From positions 5,132,501 to 5,196,500 of the forward strand of contig NZ_LT629703.1 in the NCBI RefSeq assembly GCF_900103365.1: a stretch of 64,000 nt of DNA, given 5' to 3'. Source of the DNA: Afipia sp. GAS231 (GTDB lineage Bacteria > Pseudomonadota > Alphaproteobacteria > Rhizobiales > Xanthobacteraceae). A model generated the notes under the pieces. It saw nothing but the letters and a program-made list of their open reading frames with translations, was not told the DNA's origin and did not search any database. Shown here piece by piece: positions 34,292 to 43,301 of the stretch (the first letter of the stretch is position 1; each line of letters starts with the position of its first letter). Made by a program: the position numbers and the translations under genes.

Positions 34292-35203
34292 ATGAAACGC
34301 TCGACTATCATCGGCTTGGCGTTCACCGCCGCGCTTTGCGTAGGCCAGGCCCAAGCCGAGGACCTGACCGGGACGCTGAAGAATATCAAGGAAACCGGCG
34401 CCATCACGCTCGGCTTCCGCGACTCCTCGATACCGTTCTCCTATCTCGACGACAGCCAGAAGCCGATCGGCTACGCCATGGACATCTGCTACAAGATCGT
34501 CGATGCGGTGAGGAAGGAGCTCAAGCTTGAAAAGCTCGAGGTCAAGCTCAACCCGGTGACGTCGTCGACCCGCATTCCGCTGCTCGCCAACGGCACCATC
34601 GATCTCGAATGCGGCTCGACCACCAACAACACCGAGCGCCAGAAGCAGATCGCCTACACCAACACCCACTTCCTGACCGCGAGCCGCTACGTCACCAAGA
34701 CGGCGAGCAAGATCAGCGCGATCGACGATCTCAAGGGCAAGACGGTGGTCTCCACCGCCGGCACCACCAACATCAAGCAGCTCACCGAAGCCAACGCCGC
34801 GCGCAATCTCAACATCAACATCATTCCCGCCAAGGATCACGCCGAGGCGTTCCTGATGGTCGAGACCGACCGCGCGGTGGCTTTCGTGATGGATGACATC
34901 CTGCTGGCGAGCCTCATCGCTGGATCGAAGGCACCGGGCGACTACGTCATCTCCAAGGATGCGTTCTCCAAGCCCGAGCCTTACGGCATCATGCTGCGCA
35001 AGGACGATCCGGCCTTCAAGAAGGTGGTCGATGCGGCGACCGCCGCACTCTATACCGGTGGCGAGGGCCAGAAGATCTACGACAAATGGTTCACGCAGAA
35101 GATCGCCCCGAAGGGCCTGAATCTCAACGTGCCGATCGGGCCCGAGCTGAAGAACGAGTTCGCCAAGCCCTCGGACTCGCCGGACCCGGATTCCTACAAG
35201 TAA
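34292..35203 (+). CDS. Polar amino-acid ABC transporter substrate-binding protein, copy 1
   Basis: A 303-residue periplasmic receptor of the GltI/glutamate-aspartate type. It has a signal peptide (about residues 1-23, ending AQA), then GTLKNIKETGAITLGFRDSS, IPFSYLDDSQKPIGYAMDIC and the cluster-3 IDLECGSTTNNTERQK. It captures an acidic or related amino acid. A second, same-length paralogue follows immediately; by eye about four residues in five are identical. Two permeases and an ATPase complete the importer downstream. An AGGAGTACAGT ribosome-binding site precedes the start. Confidence 0.9.
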   Translation: MKRSTIIGLAFTAALCVGQAQAEDLTGTLKNIKETGAITLGFRDSSIPFSYLDDSQKPIGYAMDICYKIVDAVRKELKLEKLEVKLNPVTSSTRIPLLANGTIDLECGSTTNNTERQKQIAYTNTHFLTASRYVTKTASKISAIDDLKGKTVVSTAGTTNIKQLTEANAARNLNINIIPAKDHAEAFLMVETDRAVAFVMDDILLASLIAGSKAPGDYVISKDAFSKPEPYGIMLRKDDPAFKKVVDAATAALYTGGEGQKIYDKWFTQKIAPKGLNLNVPIGPELKNEFAKPSDSPDPDSYK

Positions 35204-35222
35204 AACTAGACAGACGTCTCCC

Positions 35223-35255
35223 CGCCCATGCAGTGGCCCGGTCATTGCATGGGCG
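35223..35255 (+). terminator. Hairpin between the tandem receptor genes
   Basis: Perfect 10-bp arms cgcccatgca (35223-35232) and tgcatgggcg (35246-35255) with a 13-nt loop, followed by tagacgttta. There is no long T run, so it may be a weak terminator, or an mRNA-stabilising or processing hairpin that sets different levels for the two receptors. Confidence 0.45.
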
Positions 35256-35298
35256 TAGACGTTTATAGGCCGGATGTCGTCCAATCAGGAGAACTCGA

Positions 35299-36210
35299 AT
35301 GAAGCAATGGCGTACGGTCGCCTACACGCTCGCAATCGCCTGCTGCGCCGGACAGGCCTGCGCGCAGGAACTGACCGGGACCCTCAAGAACATCAAGGAG
35401 ACCGGCGCGATCACCCTCGGCTATCGTGAATCGTCTATACCGTTTTCCTATCTCGACGACAGCCAGAAGCCGATCGGCTATGCGATGGATATCTGCTACA
35501 AGATTGTCGAGGGCGTGAAGAAGGAGCTGAAGCTCGACAAGCTCGAGGTCAAGCTCAATCCGGTGTCGTCATCGGCGCGCATTCCGCTGATGGCCAACGG
35601 CACCATCGATCTGGAATGCGGATCGACCACCAACAATACGGACCGGCTGAAGCAGGTGGCGTTCACCAACACGCATTTTCTGACGGCGACCCGGTTCGTT
35701 TCCAAGAAGTCGAGCAAGCTCAACTCGATCGACGATCTCAAGGGCAAGCCGGTGGCCTCTACCTCCGGCACCACCAACATCAAGCAGCTCACCGAAGCCA
35801 ATGCCGCCCGCAACCTCGGCATCAACATCATCCCCGCCAAGGAGCATGCCGAGTCGTTCCTGCTGGTCGAGACCGATCGGGCGGTTGCGGCCGTGCTGGA
35901 CGATATCCTGCTGGCGAGCTTCGTTGCTGGATCGAAGGATCCGGACGCCTACGTGATTTCGAGCGATGCGTTCTCGAAGCCGGAGCCCTACGGCATCATG
36001 CTGCGCAAGGACGACCCGGCCTTCAAGAAGGTGGTCGATGACGCCACGGCCGCGCTCTATACCAGCGGTGAGGGCCAGAAGATTTATGACAAGTGGTTCC
36101 TGCAGAAGATCCCGCCGAAGGGGCTTAATCTCAACACGCCAATCGCTGCCGAGCTGAAGAACGAGTTCGCCAAGCCTTCGGACTCGCCCGATCCGGATTC
36201 CTACAAGTAG
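35299..36210 (+). CDS. Polar amino-acid ABC transporter substrate-binding protein, copy 2
   Basis: A 303-residue paralogue of the preceding gene, same length and same C terminus (KPSDSPDPDSYK). Differences are spread along the protein (for example FRDSS versus YRESS, TERQKQIAY versus TDRLKQVAF). It too has a signal peptide, ending CAQE. Both receptors should dock to the one permease pair downstream, widening the substrate range or affinity. The AGGAGAACTCG ribosome-binding site is strong. The permease gene follows after a 230-bp gap holding a repeat. Confidence 0.9.
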   Translation: MKQWRTVAYTLAIACCAGQACAQELTGTLKNIKETGAITLGYRESSIPFSYLDDSQKPIGYAMDICYKIVEGVKKELKLDKLEVKLNPVSSSARIPLMANGTIDLECGSTTNNTDRLKQVAFTNTHFLTATRFVSKKSSKLNSIDDLKGKPVASTSGTTNIKQLTEANAARNLGINIIPAKEHAESFLLVETDRAVAAVLDDILLASFVAGSKDPDAYVISSDAFSKPEPYGIMLRKDDPAFKKVVDDATAALYTSGEGQKIYDKWFLQKIPPKGLNLNTPIAAELKNEFAKPSDSPDPDSYK

Positions 36211-36216
36211 TGTCGA

Positions 36217-36318
36217 TCCTCATGGTGAGGAGCCGCGAAAGCGGCGTCTCGAACCATGAGGCCACAGCCGGGCCTTCATCCTTCGAGACGCGCTTCGCGC
36301 TCCTCAGGATGAGGAGCA
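36217..36318. repeat. Intergenic repeat inside the ABC transporter operon
   Basis: The segment contains tcctcatggtgaggagccgc, gcgtctcgaaccatgagg and the matching cttcgagacgcgcttcgcgc with tcctcaggatgagga. It forms nested hairpins. It sits between receptor copy 2 and the first permease, so it may reduce or stabilise downstream transcript. Confidence 0.65.
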
Positions 36319-36440
36319 TTAAATCTGGCCCGGCCATTTCCAGCGAGGAATGGCCGGAGATTTGCATGGACGTTGCTCGCATAAGCGCTAATCTCACAGG
36401 CGTTGGCGCATGACATGGGCAGCGCTTCGCGGGGGCGAAA

Positions 36441-37172
36441 GTGAACTATCACTGGAACTGGGGCATCTTCTGGGAGCCGTCGCCGAACGGCACCGGCAAC
36501 TATCTCGACATGCTGATGTCGGGGCTGGTGCTGACGATCAAGACCGCGCTGCTGGCCTGGATCATAGCGCTGGTGGTCGGAACCATCGTCGGCGTGATGC
36601 GTACGCTGCCGTCGAAGACGGCATCTGCGGTCGGCTTCTGCTACGTCGAGTTCTTTCGCAATATTCCGCTCTTGGTGCAACTGTTCCTGTGGTTCTTCGT
36701 GCTGCCGGAGCTGCTGCCGCGCACCGCGGGATTGTGGCTGAAGCAAATGCCCAACGCGCCGTTCTGGACGGCGGCCATCGGCGTCGGCCTGTTCATGTCG
36801 GTGCGCGTCGCCGAACAGCTTCGCGCCGGTATCGGATCGTTGCCGCGCGGGCAGAAGATGGCGGCGACCGCTCTGGGCCTGACGACGACGCAAGCCTACC
36901 GTTACGTGCTGCTGCCGATCGCCTTCCGTGTCATCCTGCCACCTCTGACGTCCGAATTTCTCTCCACCATCAAGAACACGTCGGTCGCCATTACCATCGG
37001 GCTGATCGAGCTGACCGGCGAAGCCCGCGCCATGCAGGAATTTTCGTTCCAGGTGTTCGAAGCCTTCACGGCCGCGACGGTGCTGTATCTTCTCATCAAC
37101 ATCGTCGTCGTCACCGGCATGCGCTTCCTTGAACGTCGGGTGGCCATCCCCGGCTACATCTCCGGGAAGTGA
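36441..37172 (+). CDS. gltJ: Amino-acid ABC transporter permease (GltJ-like)
   Basis: A 243-residue HisM/GltJ-type permease with about five helices and the PAAT N-terminal block (MLMSGLVLTIKTALLAWIIA). The ABC-contact loop lies near RAGIGSLPRGQKMAATALGL. A GTG start at 36441 is used because it begins the conserved MNYHWNWGIF and has GGGGGCGAA upstream. It is one of two membrane subunits of the amino-acid importer; the second permease starts 10 bp downstream. Confidence 0.87.
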   Translation: MNYHWNWGIFWEPSPNGTGNYLDMLMSGLVLTIKTALLAWIIALVVGTIVGVMRTLPSKTASAVGFCYVEFFRNIPLLVQLFLWFFVLPELLPRTAGLWLKQMPNAPFWTAAIGVGLFMSVRVAEQLRAGIGSLPRGQKMAATALGLTTTQAYRYVLLPIAFRVILPPLTSEFLSTIKNTSVAITIGLIELTGEARAMQEFSFQVFEAFTAATVLYLLINIVVVTGMRFLERRVAIPGYISGK

Positions 37173-37182
37173 AGGTCAGGCG

Positions 37183-37875
37183 ATGTTCAGCACCTTTGAT
37201 TTCGACGTCATCCGCCGCTCGCTGGGCTACCTGTTTTTCGACGGCATGACGTTCACCCTGACGCTCACTGCGCTTTCCGCGGTCGGCGGACTGGTGTTCG
37301 GTACCTTTATCGCATTGATGCGATTGTCCGGCTTCAAATTGCTCGGCCGCATTGCGGGCCTCTATGTCGACCTGATGCGCTCGCTGCCGCTGGTGCTGGT
37401 GATCTTCTGGTTTTATTTCCTGGTGCCCTATATCGGGCAATGGCTGACGGGCGCGTCGCGGCCGATACGTGTCGGCGCTTTCGCATCCTCGCTGATCACC
37501 TTCATCCTGTTCGAGGCGGCGTATTTTTCCGAAATCATGCGCGCCGGGATCCAGTCGATCTCCAAGGGACAGCCGGCCGCCGCCAACGCGCTCGGCCTGA
37601 CCTACAGCCAGACCATGCGCTATGTCGTGCTGCCGCAGGCGTTCCGGAACATGCTGCCGGTCCTGCTGACGCAGACCATCGTGCTGTTCCAGGACACTTC
37701 GCTGGTCTACGTACTGTCGATCCCGGATTTTCTCGGCGCCGCCAGCAAGGTGGCGCAGCGCGACGGACGGTTGGTCGAGATGTACCTGTTTGCCGCCGCG
37801 GTCTATTTCGCCATTTCCAGTCTCGCGTCCTACGGCGTCCGGCGCCTGCAGGCGCGCATTGCCATTGTCAGGTAA
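37183..37875 (+). CDS. gltK: Amino-acid ABC transporter permease (GltK-like)
   Basis: A 230-residue PAAT-family permease beginning MFSTFDFDVIRRSLGYLF, with helices such as LPLVLVIFWFYFLVPYIG. The coupling loop AGIQSISKGQPAAANALGLT contacts the ATPase. It forms the heterodimeric channel with the preceding permease. The start at 37183 gives the normal length; the ATPase gene follows after 9 bp. Confidence 0.87.
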   Translation: MFSTFDFDVIRRSLGYLFFDGMTFTLTLTALSAVGGLVFGTFIALMRLSGFKLLGRIAGLYVDLMRSLPLVLVIFWFYFLVPYIGQWLTGASRPIRVGAFASSLITFILFEAAYFSEIMRAGIQSISKGQPAAANALGLTYSQTMRYVVLPQAFRNMLPVLLTQTIVLFQDTSLVYVLSIPDFLGAASKVAQRDGRLVEMYLFAAAVYFAISSLASYGVRRLQARIAIVR

Positions 37876-37884
37876 AGGCCCAGC

Positions 37885-38616
37885 ATGATCGAAATCAGCC
37901 ACGTCAACAAATGGTACGGGCCGAGCTTCCAGGCGCTGAAGGATTGCACCACCAGCGTCGCCAAAGGCGAGGTGGTGGTGGTGTGCGGTCCCTCGGGCTC
38001 GGGAAAATCGACGCTGATCAAATGCGTCAACGCGCTGGAGCCGTTTCAGGAGGGCGAGATCATCCTCGACGGCATCAAGGTCAACGATCCCAAGACCGAC
38101 CTGCCGAAGCTGCGCGCGCGGGTCGGCATGGTGTTCCAGCATTTCGAGCTGTTTCCGCACTTGCGGATCATCGAAAATCTGTGCCTGGCGCAGGAGAAGG
38201 TGCTGGGCCGTTCGCACGACGCAGCGAAGGCCAAAGCCGTGAAGCTGCTCGACCGCGTCGGCCTGCAGGCCCATGCGACCAAATATCCGGCCGAACTGTC
38301 CGGCGGCCAGCAGCAGCGCGTGGCGATCGCGCGGGCGCTCGCGATGGACCCGATCGCGATGCTGTTCGACGAGCCGACCTCGGCGCTCGATCCCGAAATG
38401 ATCTCGGAAGTGCTCGACGTCATGGTCGACCTCGCCCGCGAGGGCATGACCATGATGGTGGTGACCCATGAAATGGGCTTTGCCAGCAAGGTCGCGCACC
38501 GGGTGATCTTCATGGACCAGGGTGAAATCGTCGAGGACGCGCTGAAAACAGACTTTTTCGGCAGCCCTCGCAGCGACCGCGCGCAGAAATTCCTGTCGAA
38601 GATTCTGTCGCATTAG
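37885..38616 (+). CDS. gltL: Amino-acid ABC transporter ATP-binding protein (GltL-like)
   Basis: A 243-residue ABC ATPase with Walker [11 protein letters not shown] (residues about 34-43), Q-loop [12 protein letters not shown], signature [16 protein letters not shown], Walker [15 protein letters not shown] and the H-switch VVTHEMGFA. All catalytic motifs are intact. It is the last gene of the importer, and a 129-bp gap then leads to the transaminase gene. Confidence 0.92.
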   Translation: MIEISHVNKWYGPSFQALKDCTTSVAKGEVVVVCGPSGSGKSTLIKCVNALEPFQEGEIILDGIKVNDPKTDLPKLRARVGMVFQHFELFPHLRIIENLCLAQEKVLGRSHDAAKAKAVKLLDRVGLQAHATKYPAELSGGQQQRVAIARALAMDPIAMLFDEPTSALDPEMISEVLDVMVDLAREGMTMMVVTHEMGFASKVAHRVIFMDQGEIVEDALKTDFFGSPRSDRAQKFLSKILSH

Positions 38617-38745
38617 GCTTCATTGTTCCGAGGCGCTCGGTGCAATCGCGTGCCGCCCCGGAATCACGTCGGGAGGGTTTATCGGCATTAACAATTTGCG
38701 TATAGGAAGGACCGTCTTCGTCTTGCCTCCCCGGGAGAATCCGCT

Positions 38746-39603
38746 TTGGAACAGATCGCTTACGTCAACGGCTCGTTCGTGCCCATGTCAGAGGCCAAGG
38801 TCTCGGTTTTGGACCGCGGCTTTCTGTTCGCCGACGGCATCTACGAAGTCGCCGCGGTGCTGGATGGCAAGCTGATCGACAATGCCTCGCATCTGGCCCG
38901 GCTGCAGCGTTCGGTCGGTGAGATCGAGCTGGCCTTGCCCGAGAGCCTCGAGCGCATTCAGGAAATCCAGCGAGAGCTGGTGACCCGCAACAAACTCGTC
39001 AACGGCATGGTCTATCTGGAAGTGACGCGCGGCGCCGACACCGGTCGCGATTTTGCGTTTCCGAAGGGCGTCAAGCCGACCCTGATCATGTTCACGTCCG
39101 TGAAGGACATCGTCAACGCGCCGTCGGCCAAGACCGGCATCGGCGTCATCACCGTGCCCGATCTGCGCTGGACCCGGCGCGACATCAAGAGCGTGGCGCT
39201 GCTGGCGCAGGTTCTCGCCAAGCAGGCCGCGGCGGTCGCCGGCGCCGGCGAAGCCTGGATGATCGAGGACGGCAAGGTGACCGAGGGCGGCTCGTCGTCG
39301 TGCTTCATCCTGACCCAGGACGACGTGATCGTGACGCGCCAGAACGGCAGCGAGATTCTGCCGGGCTGCACCCGCAAGGCGGTGGTAGCGCTTGCCGAGG
39401 AACGCCAGCTCCGCGTCGAGGAACGCGCCTTCACGATCGAAGAGGCGTTGGCCGCCAAGGAAGCCTTCGTCACCAGCGCCACCGTGTTCGTGCAGGCGGT
39501 GGTGACGATCGACGGCAAGAAGGTCGGTAACGGCAAGCCCGGCCCGATGACCGACCGGCTGCGCGAGATCTATGTCGAGTTCGCGAAGCAGACGGCGGTG
39601 TGA
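38746..39603 (+). CDS. dat: D-amino-acid transaminase
   Basis: A 285-residue class IV PLP aminotransferase. The fold starts AYVNGSFVPMSEAKVSVLDR, the PLP Lys is K148 in RRDIKSVALLAQ, and the phosphate-binding GGSSSCF and SATVFVQAV blocks match D-amino-acid transaminases. It exchanges amino groups between D-amino acids and 2-oxo acids, giving D-glutamate or D-alanine for cell wall or allowing use of D-amino acids. A TTG start with GGGAGAATCCGCT is used. Following an amino-acid importer, it may process the imported compound. Confidence 0.85.
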   Translation: MEQIAYVNGSFVPMSEAKVSVLDRGFLFADGIYEVAAVLDGKLIDNASHLARLQRSVGEIELALPESLERIQEIQRELVTRNKLVNGMVYLEVTRGADTGRDFAFPKGVKPTLIMFTSVKDIVNAPSAKTGIGVITVPDLRWTRRDIKSVALLAQVLAKQAAAVAGAGEAWMIEDGKVTEGGSSSCFILTQDDVIVTRQNGSEILPGCTRKAVVALAEERQLRVEERAFTIEEALAAKEAFVTSATVFVQAVVTIDGKKVGNGKPGPMTDRLREIYVEFAKQTAV

Positions 39604-39619
39604 TTCACTCGCCGACCTT

Positions 39620-39720
39620 GTCATCGCCCGCGAAGGCGGGCGATCCAGTATTCCAGAGACGTTCGTTATCAAATCGAGAAGCTGCGGCGTACTGGATGCC
39701 CCGCCTTCGCGGGGCATGAC
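39620..39720. repeat. Palindromic intergenic repeat
   Basis: Arms gtcatcgcccgcgaaggcgg...gatccagta and tactggatgccccgccttcgcggggcatgac form a long imperfect stem with two small hairpins at its ends. It lies between the convergent transaminase and AhpD-like genes. Confidence 0.75.
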
Positions 39721-39734
39721 AGTAAAGGGTGACG

Positions 39735-40196
39735 CTACGCCACCGCCGCCTTTACCTTCACCGGATGCACCGCACGGAACGCAATCGCAAGCCGGTTCCA
39801 GGCGTTGATGGCCCCGATCAGCATGGTCAGGTTGACCGTCTCCGCTTCATTGAAATGGGCGCGGACATCGGCGTAGAGATCGTCCGGTGCGTGCGTTTCG
39901 GCGATCAAAGTCAGCGCTTCGGTCCACGCCAGAGCGGCGCGTTCGCGGTCGGTGTAGAGCGGGGACTCGCGCCAGGCGTTGAGGAGATACAGCCGCTGCT
40001 CGGTCTCGCCCTGCTTGCGGGCGTCCTCGGTGTGCATGTTGATGCAATAGGCGCAACCGTTGATCTGCGACGCCCGGGTCTTGACCAATTCGATCAGCGA
40101 TTTTTCCAGACCGGAGCCCTGGATCTGGGTTTCGAGCGCGACGAGCGCTTTGATGGTGTCGGGAGCCGCCTGGTAGAAGTTCATCCGGGGTTTCAT
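39735..40196 (-). CDS. AhpD-like carboxymuconolactone decarboxylase family protein
   Basis: A 153-residue all-helical protein with the AhpD-type redox pair C48-x-x-C51 in INGCAYCINMHTEDARKQG. Such proteins act as alkylhydroperoxidase-like or disulphide-exchange enzymes in oxidative defence. The start at 40196 is supported by CAGGAGAACGACC; upstream in-frame codons lie in a repeat. It is downstream of the efflux-pump genes on the same strand, 74 bp after emrB, and could be their co-transcript. Confidence 0.87.
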   Translation of the reverse strand: MKPRMNFYQAAPDTIKALVALETQIQGSGLEKSLIELVKTRASQINGCAYCINMHTEDARKQGETEQRLYLLNAWRESPLYTDRERAALAWTEALTLIAETHAPDDLYADVRAHFNEAETVNLTMLIGAINAWNRLAIAFRAVHPVKVKAAVA

Positions 40197-40238
40197 GGTC
40201 GTTCTCCTGTTGCGTTGGGAGTGGTGGAATAATCCCAA

Positions 40239-40260
40239 AAGCGTTTTCGAGAAAACGCGT
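40239..40260. repeat. Short palindrome of the gcgttttc/gaaaacgc repeat family
   Basis: The perfect dyad gcgttttcgagaaaacgc at 40241-40258 is the stripped-down form of the repeat seen at 8495 and 22634. It lies between emrB and the AhpD-like gene and is followed on the plus strand by an A-rich run. It may slow transcription but lacks a T run on the coding strand. Confidence 0.6.
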
Positions 40261-40269
40261 CTAAAAAAA

Positions 40270-41886
40270 TCAGTGTGCGCCGCCATCTGCAAGATGGTCG
40301 GGCTTCTTCAGCAGCAAGGCTGCCATGAGTGCGACGATGAGCGCGGCGCCGAGCAGATAGAAGGTATCGCTGAAGGCCAGGATGAAGGCCTGCTTCTGCA
40401 CGATCCGGCCGATGGCGATCACCGCGCGATGCGTCGCTTCCGCGTGATCGGCGATGCCATGAGTGATGAAATACTGGGTCAGTTGATCAACCCGGTTGCG
40501 GGTCGCCTGTTCCAGCATCGACACCGACTGCATCAGCACGTTGGAGTGATACTGCTCGCGCTTGGTCAGGAAGGTCTGCAGCGCGGCGATGCCGACGGCG
40601 CCGCCGAGATTGCGCATCATGTTGAACAGTGCGGAGGCCGAGCCGGCATTCTGCGCCTCCATGCCTGATGTGGCGACCGCCGAGAGCGGCGCGAAGGCCA
40701 AAGCCTGTCCGACGGCACGCACCACATTGGGCCAAAACAACTGATCGGTGGCGTAGTCGTTGGTCATGGCGATGTTCATGAAGTTGGAAGCGGCGAACAG
40801 CGCGAATCCGACGCCGATGACCAGGCGCGGGTCGAAGCGCTTCATCAGCCGCGGCACCAGCGGGATCAGCAGCAGTTGCGGCAGACCGGTCCAGGCCAGC
40901 ACCATGCCGATCTGTTCGGAGTTATAGCCCTGGATGCGGGACAGATAGACCGGCAGGATGAACACAGATCCGTACAGCGCGATGCCGAGCAGGAAGTTGG
41001 CGAGCACGCCGAAGCCGAAGTTGCGGCGGGCCAGCAGGCGCAGGTTCAGTAACGGCTTTTCGGTTGATAGTTCGATCCACAGGAACGCGGTCAGCGAAAC
41101 CGCTGCAATGACCGACAGGTTGACGATGAAAGCCGAACCGAACCAGTCGTCCTTGTTGCCTTCCTCGAGCACGGTCTGCAACGCGGAGAGACCGATAGCC
41201 ATGGTGGCGATGCCGGCCCAGTCGCCTTCGCGCAACAGCGACAACTTCATCGGCCTGGCTTCCAGCGAGAACCACAGCATCGCGATCATCACGGCGCCCG
41301 GCACCAGGTTGACGTAGAAGATGTACTGCCAGCCCCAGTTTTCCGTGAGGTAGCCGCCGATGGTCGGGCCGATGGCGGGCGCGAAGGTCGCGGACACCGC
41401 AAACAACGCCAGGCCAACCGGCTGCTTCGCCTTCGGCAGCAGCGTGATGATGAGGGTGAACGCCATCGGGATCAGTACGCCGCCGGTGAAACCCTGGATC
41501 GCGCGTAGCACGATCATCTGCGGCAGATCCTGGGCCAACGCACAGGCGCCCGAGAACACCAGGAACAGGATGGCGTTGGTGAGGAGATAAACGCGGATCG
41601 AGAATGCCTGCGCCAGCCAGCCGGAGAGCGGGATCACCACGATCTCGGCGATCAGGTAGGAGGTCGAGATCCAGCCGCCGTCATCGATCCCAGCGCCGAT
41701 CGCGCCCTGGATATCGGCGAGCGAGGCGTTGACGATCTGGATGTTCAGCACCGCCATGAAGGCGCCGAGCGTGGCGCCGATCACCGCGATCCACGTTTTG
41801 GCCGGGATCGCGGGTGCCACGGCCTGCGCGGGAGTGCCGAGATTGGCGGCGGAGGCGGCATCGATGGTGGGCTGAAGTGCGGTCAT
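40270..41886 (-). CDS. emrB: DHA2-family multidrug efflux MFS transporter (EmrB-like)
   Basis: A 538-residue drug:H+ antiporter with about fourteen helices. DHA2 marks are LNIQIVNASLADIQGAIGAG in helix 1, ISTSYLIAEIVVIPLSGWL and the antiporter motif region GFTGGVLIPMAFTL. It pumps lipophilic drugs and forms a three-part export channel with the EmrA-like adaptor encoded 36 bp upstream and an outer-membrane protein not encoded here. It is transcribed away from the LysR regulator. Confidence 0.9.
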   Translation of the reverse strand: MTALQPTIDAASAANLGTPAQAVAPAIPAKTWIAVIGATLGAFMAVLNIQIVNASLADIQGAIGAGIDDGGWISTSYLIAEIVVIPLSGWLAQAFSIRVYLLTNAILFLVFSGACALAQDLPQMIVLRAIQGFTGGVLIPMAFTLIITLLPKAKQPVGLALFAVSATFAPAIGPTIGGYLTENWGWQYIFYVNLVPGAVMIAMLWFSLEARPMKLSLLREGDWAGIATMAIGLSALQTVLEEGNKDDWFGSAFIVNLSVIAAVSLTAFLWIELSTEKPLLNLRLLARRNFGFGVLANFLLGIALYGSVFILPVYLSRIQGYNSEQIGMVLAWTGLPQLLLIPLVPRLMKRFDPRLVIGVGFALFAASNFMNIAMTNDYATDQLFWPNVVRAVGQALAFAPLSAVATSGMEAQNAGSASALFNMMRNLGGAVGIAALQTFLTKREQYHSNVLMQSVSMLEQATRNRVDQLTQYFITHGIADHAEATHRAVIAIGRIVQKQAFILAFSDTFYLLGAALIVALMAALLLKKPDHLADGGAH

Positions 41887-41922
41887 GGGTCTCTCCTCGT
41901 GTTCAGGCAGAGGCAGGATGCA

Positions 41923-43161
41923 TCAAGCGTGCAGGTCCGATAATCGGGTAGGATAGGGAAGGATTGTTCGGCAGGACTTGGTAATCTCCGGCCGAACAGG
42001 TGTCTGAGCCGCCGTTCGGTGCGCCAGCGCGGCATCCGAGGCCAGCCGTGCCTTGGCTTCGCTTTCGGCCAGCACCGTCGCCTTGGTGTTGACGGTCGGC
42101 TCGGCCGACATGCCCGGCCGCAGCAGACCGGTCAGGTTATGGTCGTCGAGCACGATCTTCACCGGCACGCGCTGCACGATCTTGGTGAAATTGCCGGTGG
42201 CGTTGTCGGGCGGCAGCAGCGCGAATTCCAGCCCGCTCGCCGGCGACAGGCTGTCGACATGGCCCTTCAGTTTGGTGCCGTGGAAACTGTCGATGCTGAT
42301 TTCGACCGGCTGGCCGTTGCGCACGTGGGTGAGCTGGGTTTCCTTGAAGTTCGCGATCACATAGACCGCATCCAGCGGCACCACCGCCATCAACTGCGTG
42401 CCGGCCTGCACGAACTGACCTGTTCGCAGCGAACGCGCGCCGACGGTGCCGTCCACCGGCGCCGATATCCTGGTGTAGGACACGTTCAACGCCGCCTGAT
42501 GTTCGACCGCGCGGGCGCGATCGAGCTGCGCCACGGCCTTGGCGCGTTCGGTGGTGAGAACGTCGACCTTCCGCTGCGCGGCCACCAGACCGGACTTCTC
42601 ATGCAGTAATTGCGCATTCTTCTCGCGCAACGCGGCATCAGTCTGCTGCGCACGCTGAATGGTGCCGGAGCCGGTTTTCATCAGGCCGTCGTAGCGGGCC
42701 CGTTCCTCCTGCGCGAATTGCAGATTGGCCTCGGCGGCAGCGACGTCGGCGGTTTCCTGTTCGATGACCGGCTGCTGCAGGGCGATCTGCGCATCGAGGT
42801 TGCGCACCGAAGCTTCCGCCGCATCGACGTCGGCGTGCGCGGAATCGAGCGCCGCTCGGAAATCGCGATCGTCGATCCGGGCCAGAAGCTGCCCGGCCTT
42901 CACCGGCTGGTTGTCGCCGACCAGCACCTGCGCAATGTAGCCGGAGACCTTGGGGGAGATGATGGTGGAGTCGGCCTTGACGTAGGCGTCGTCGGTCGAT
43001 TCCAGGTAGCGGCCGGTGGTGAGATAGCCGTAGCCAAAATCCGCTGATGTCGCGATTCCAAGGGCGACCAGCAGCGCCAGGGCCGCGCGCTTGATCGCCT
43101 TCTGCGACGGGCGAAGACTGATTTTCGATGTAGTGCCAGTGGTATAGGTCGTGGTCGACAT
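41923..43161 (-). CDS. emrA: HlyD/EmrA-family membrane fusion protein
   Basis: A 412-residue adaptor: a single N-terminal membrane helix (AALALLVALGIATSADFGYG), then the lipoyl-like half ESTDDAYVKADSTIISPKVS. A long coiled-coil hairpin (residues about 105-215) and the second half with ISAPVDGTVGARSLRTGQFV follow. It bridges the inner-membrane EmrB pump to an outer-membrane channel. The C-terminal tail after about residue 385 is unusually long and low in homology. It is divergent from the LysR regulator gene across a 140-bp region. Confidence 0.9.
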   Translation of the reverse strand: MSTTTYTTGTTSKISLRPSQKAIKRAALALLVALGIATSADFGYGYLTTGRYLESTDDAYVKADSTIISPKVSGYIAQVLVGDNQPVKAGQLLARIDDRDFRAALDSAHADVDAAEASVRNLDAQIALQQPVIEQETADVAAAEANLQFAQEERARYDGLMKTGSGTIQRAQQTDAALREKNAQLLHEKSGLVAAQRKVDVLTTERAKAVAQLDRARAVEHQAALNVSYTRISAPVDGTVGARSLRTGQFVQAGTQLMAVVPLDAVYVIANFKETQLTHVRNGQPVEISIDSFHGTKLKGHVDSLSPASGLEFALLPPDNATGNFTKIVQRVPVKIVLDDHNLTGLLRPGMSAEPTVNTKATVLAESEAKARLASDAALAHRTAAQTPVRPEITKSCRTILPYPTRLSDLHA

Positions 43162-43241
43162 GGCATCCTCGCAGCTCTGGCTGGTGTCCTCGGGAAGAGG
43201 GCGCCGGGTACCCCCGCAAGATGCAATGTCAGTCGTGATGT

Positions 43242-43289
43242 GATAATCCGGCTAGAACTGGAAAGATTATCCAGTCCCAGCGGATAATT
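43242..43289. promoter_or_regulatory. Putative LysR-regulator binding region
   Basis: GATAATC at 43242-43248 and GATTATC at 43265-43271 form an inverted repeat with a 16-bp spacer, and a third GATAAT half-site is at 43283-43288. They sit between the divergent emrA and LysR genes, immediately before the LysR start. This arrangement of one dyad plus an extra half-site fits LysR-type recognition and activation sites. Confidence 0.5.
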
Positions 43290-43301
43290 GGGGGCTTGCC
43301 G

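Noticed and set aside
36217..40262. Possible CRISPR array from repeated palindromes
   Set aside because: The repeats are dispersed singly between genes without regular spacers, and no cas genes are present.
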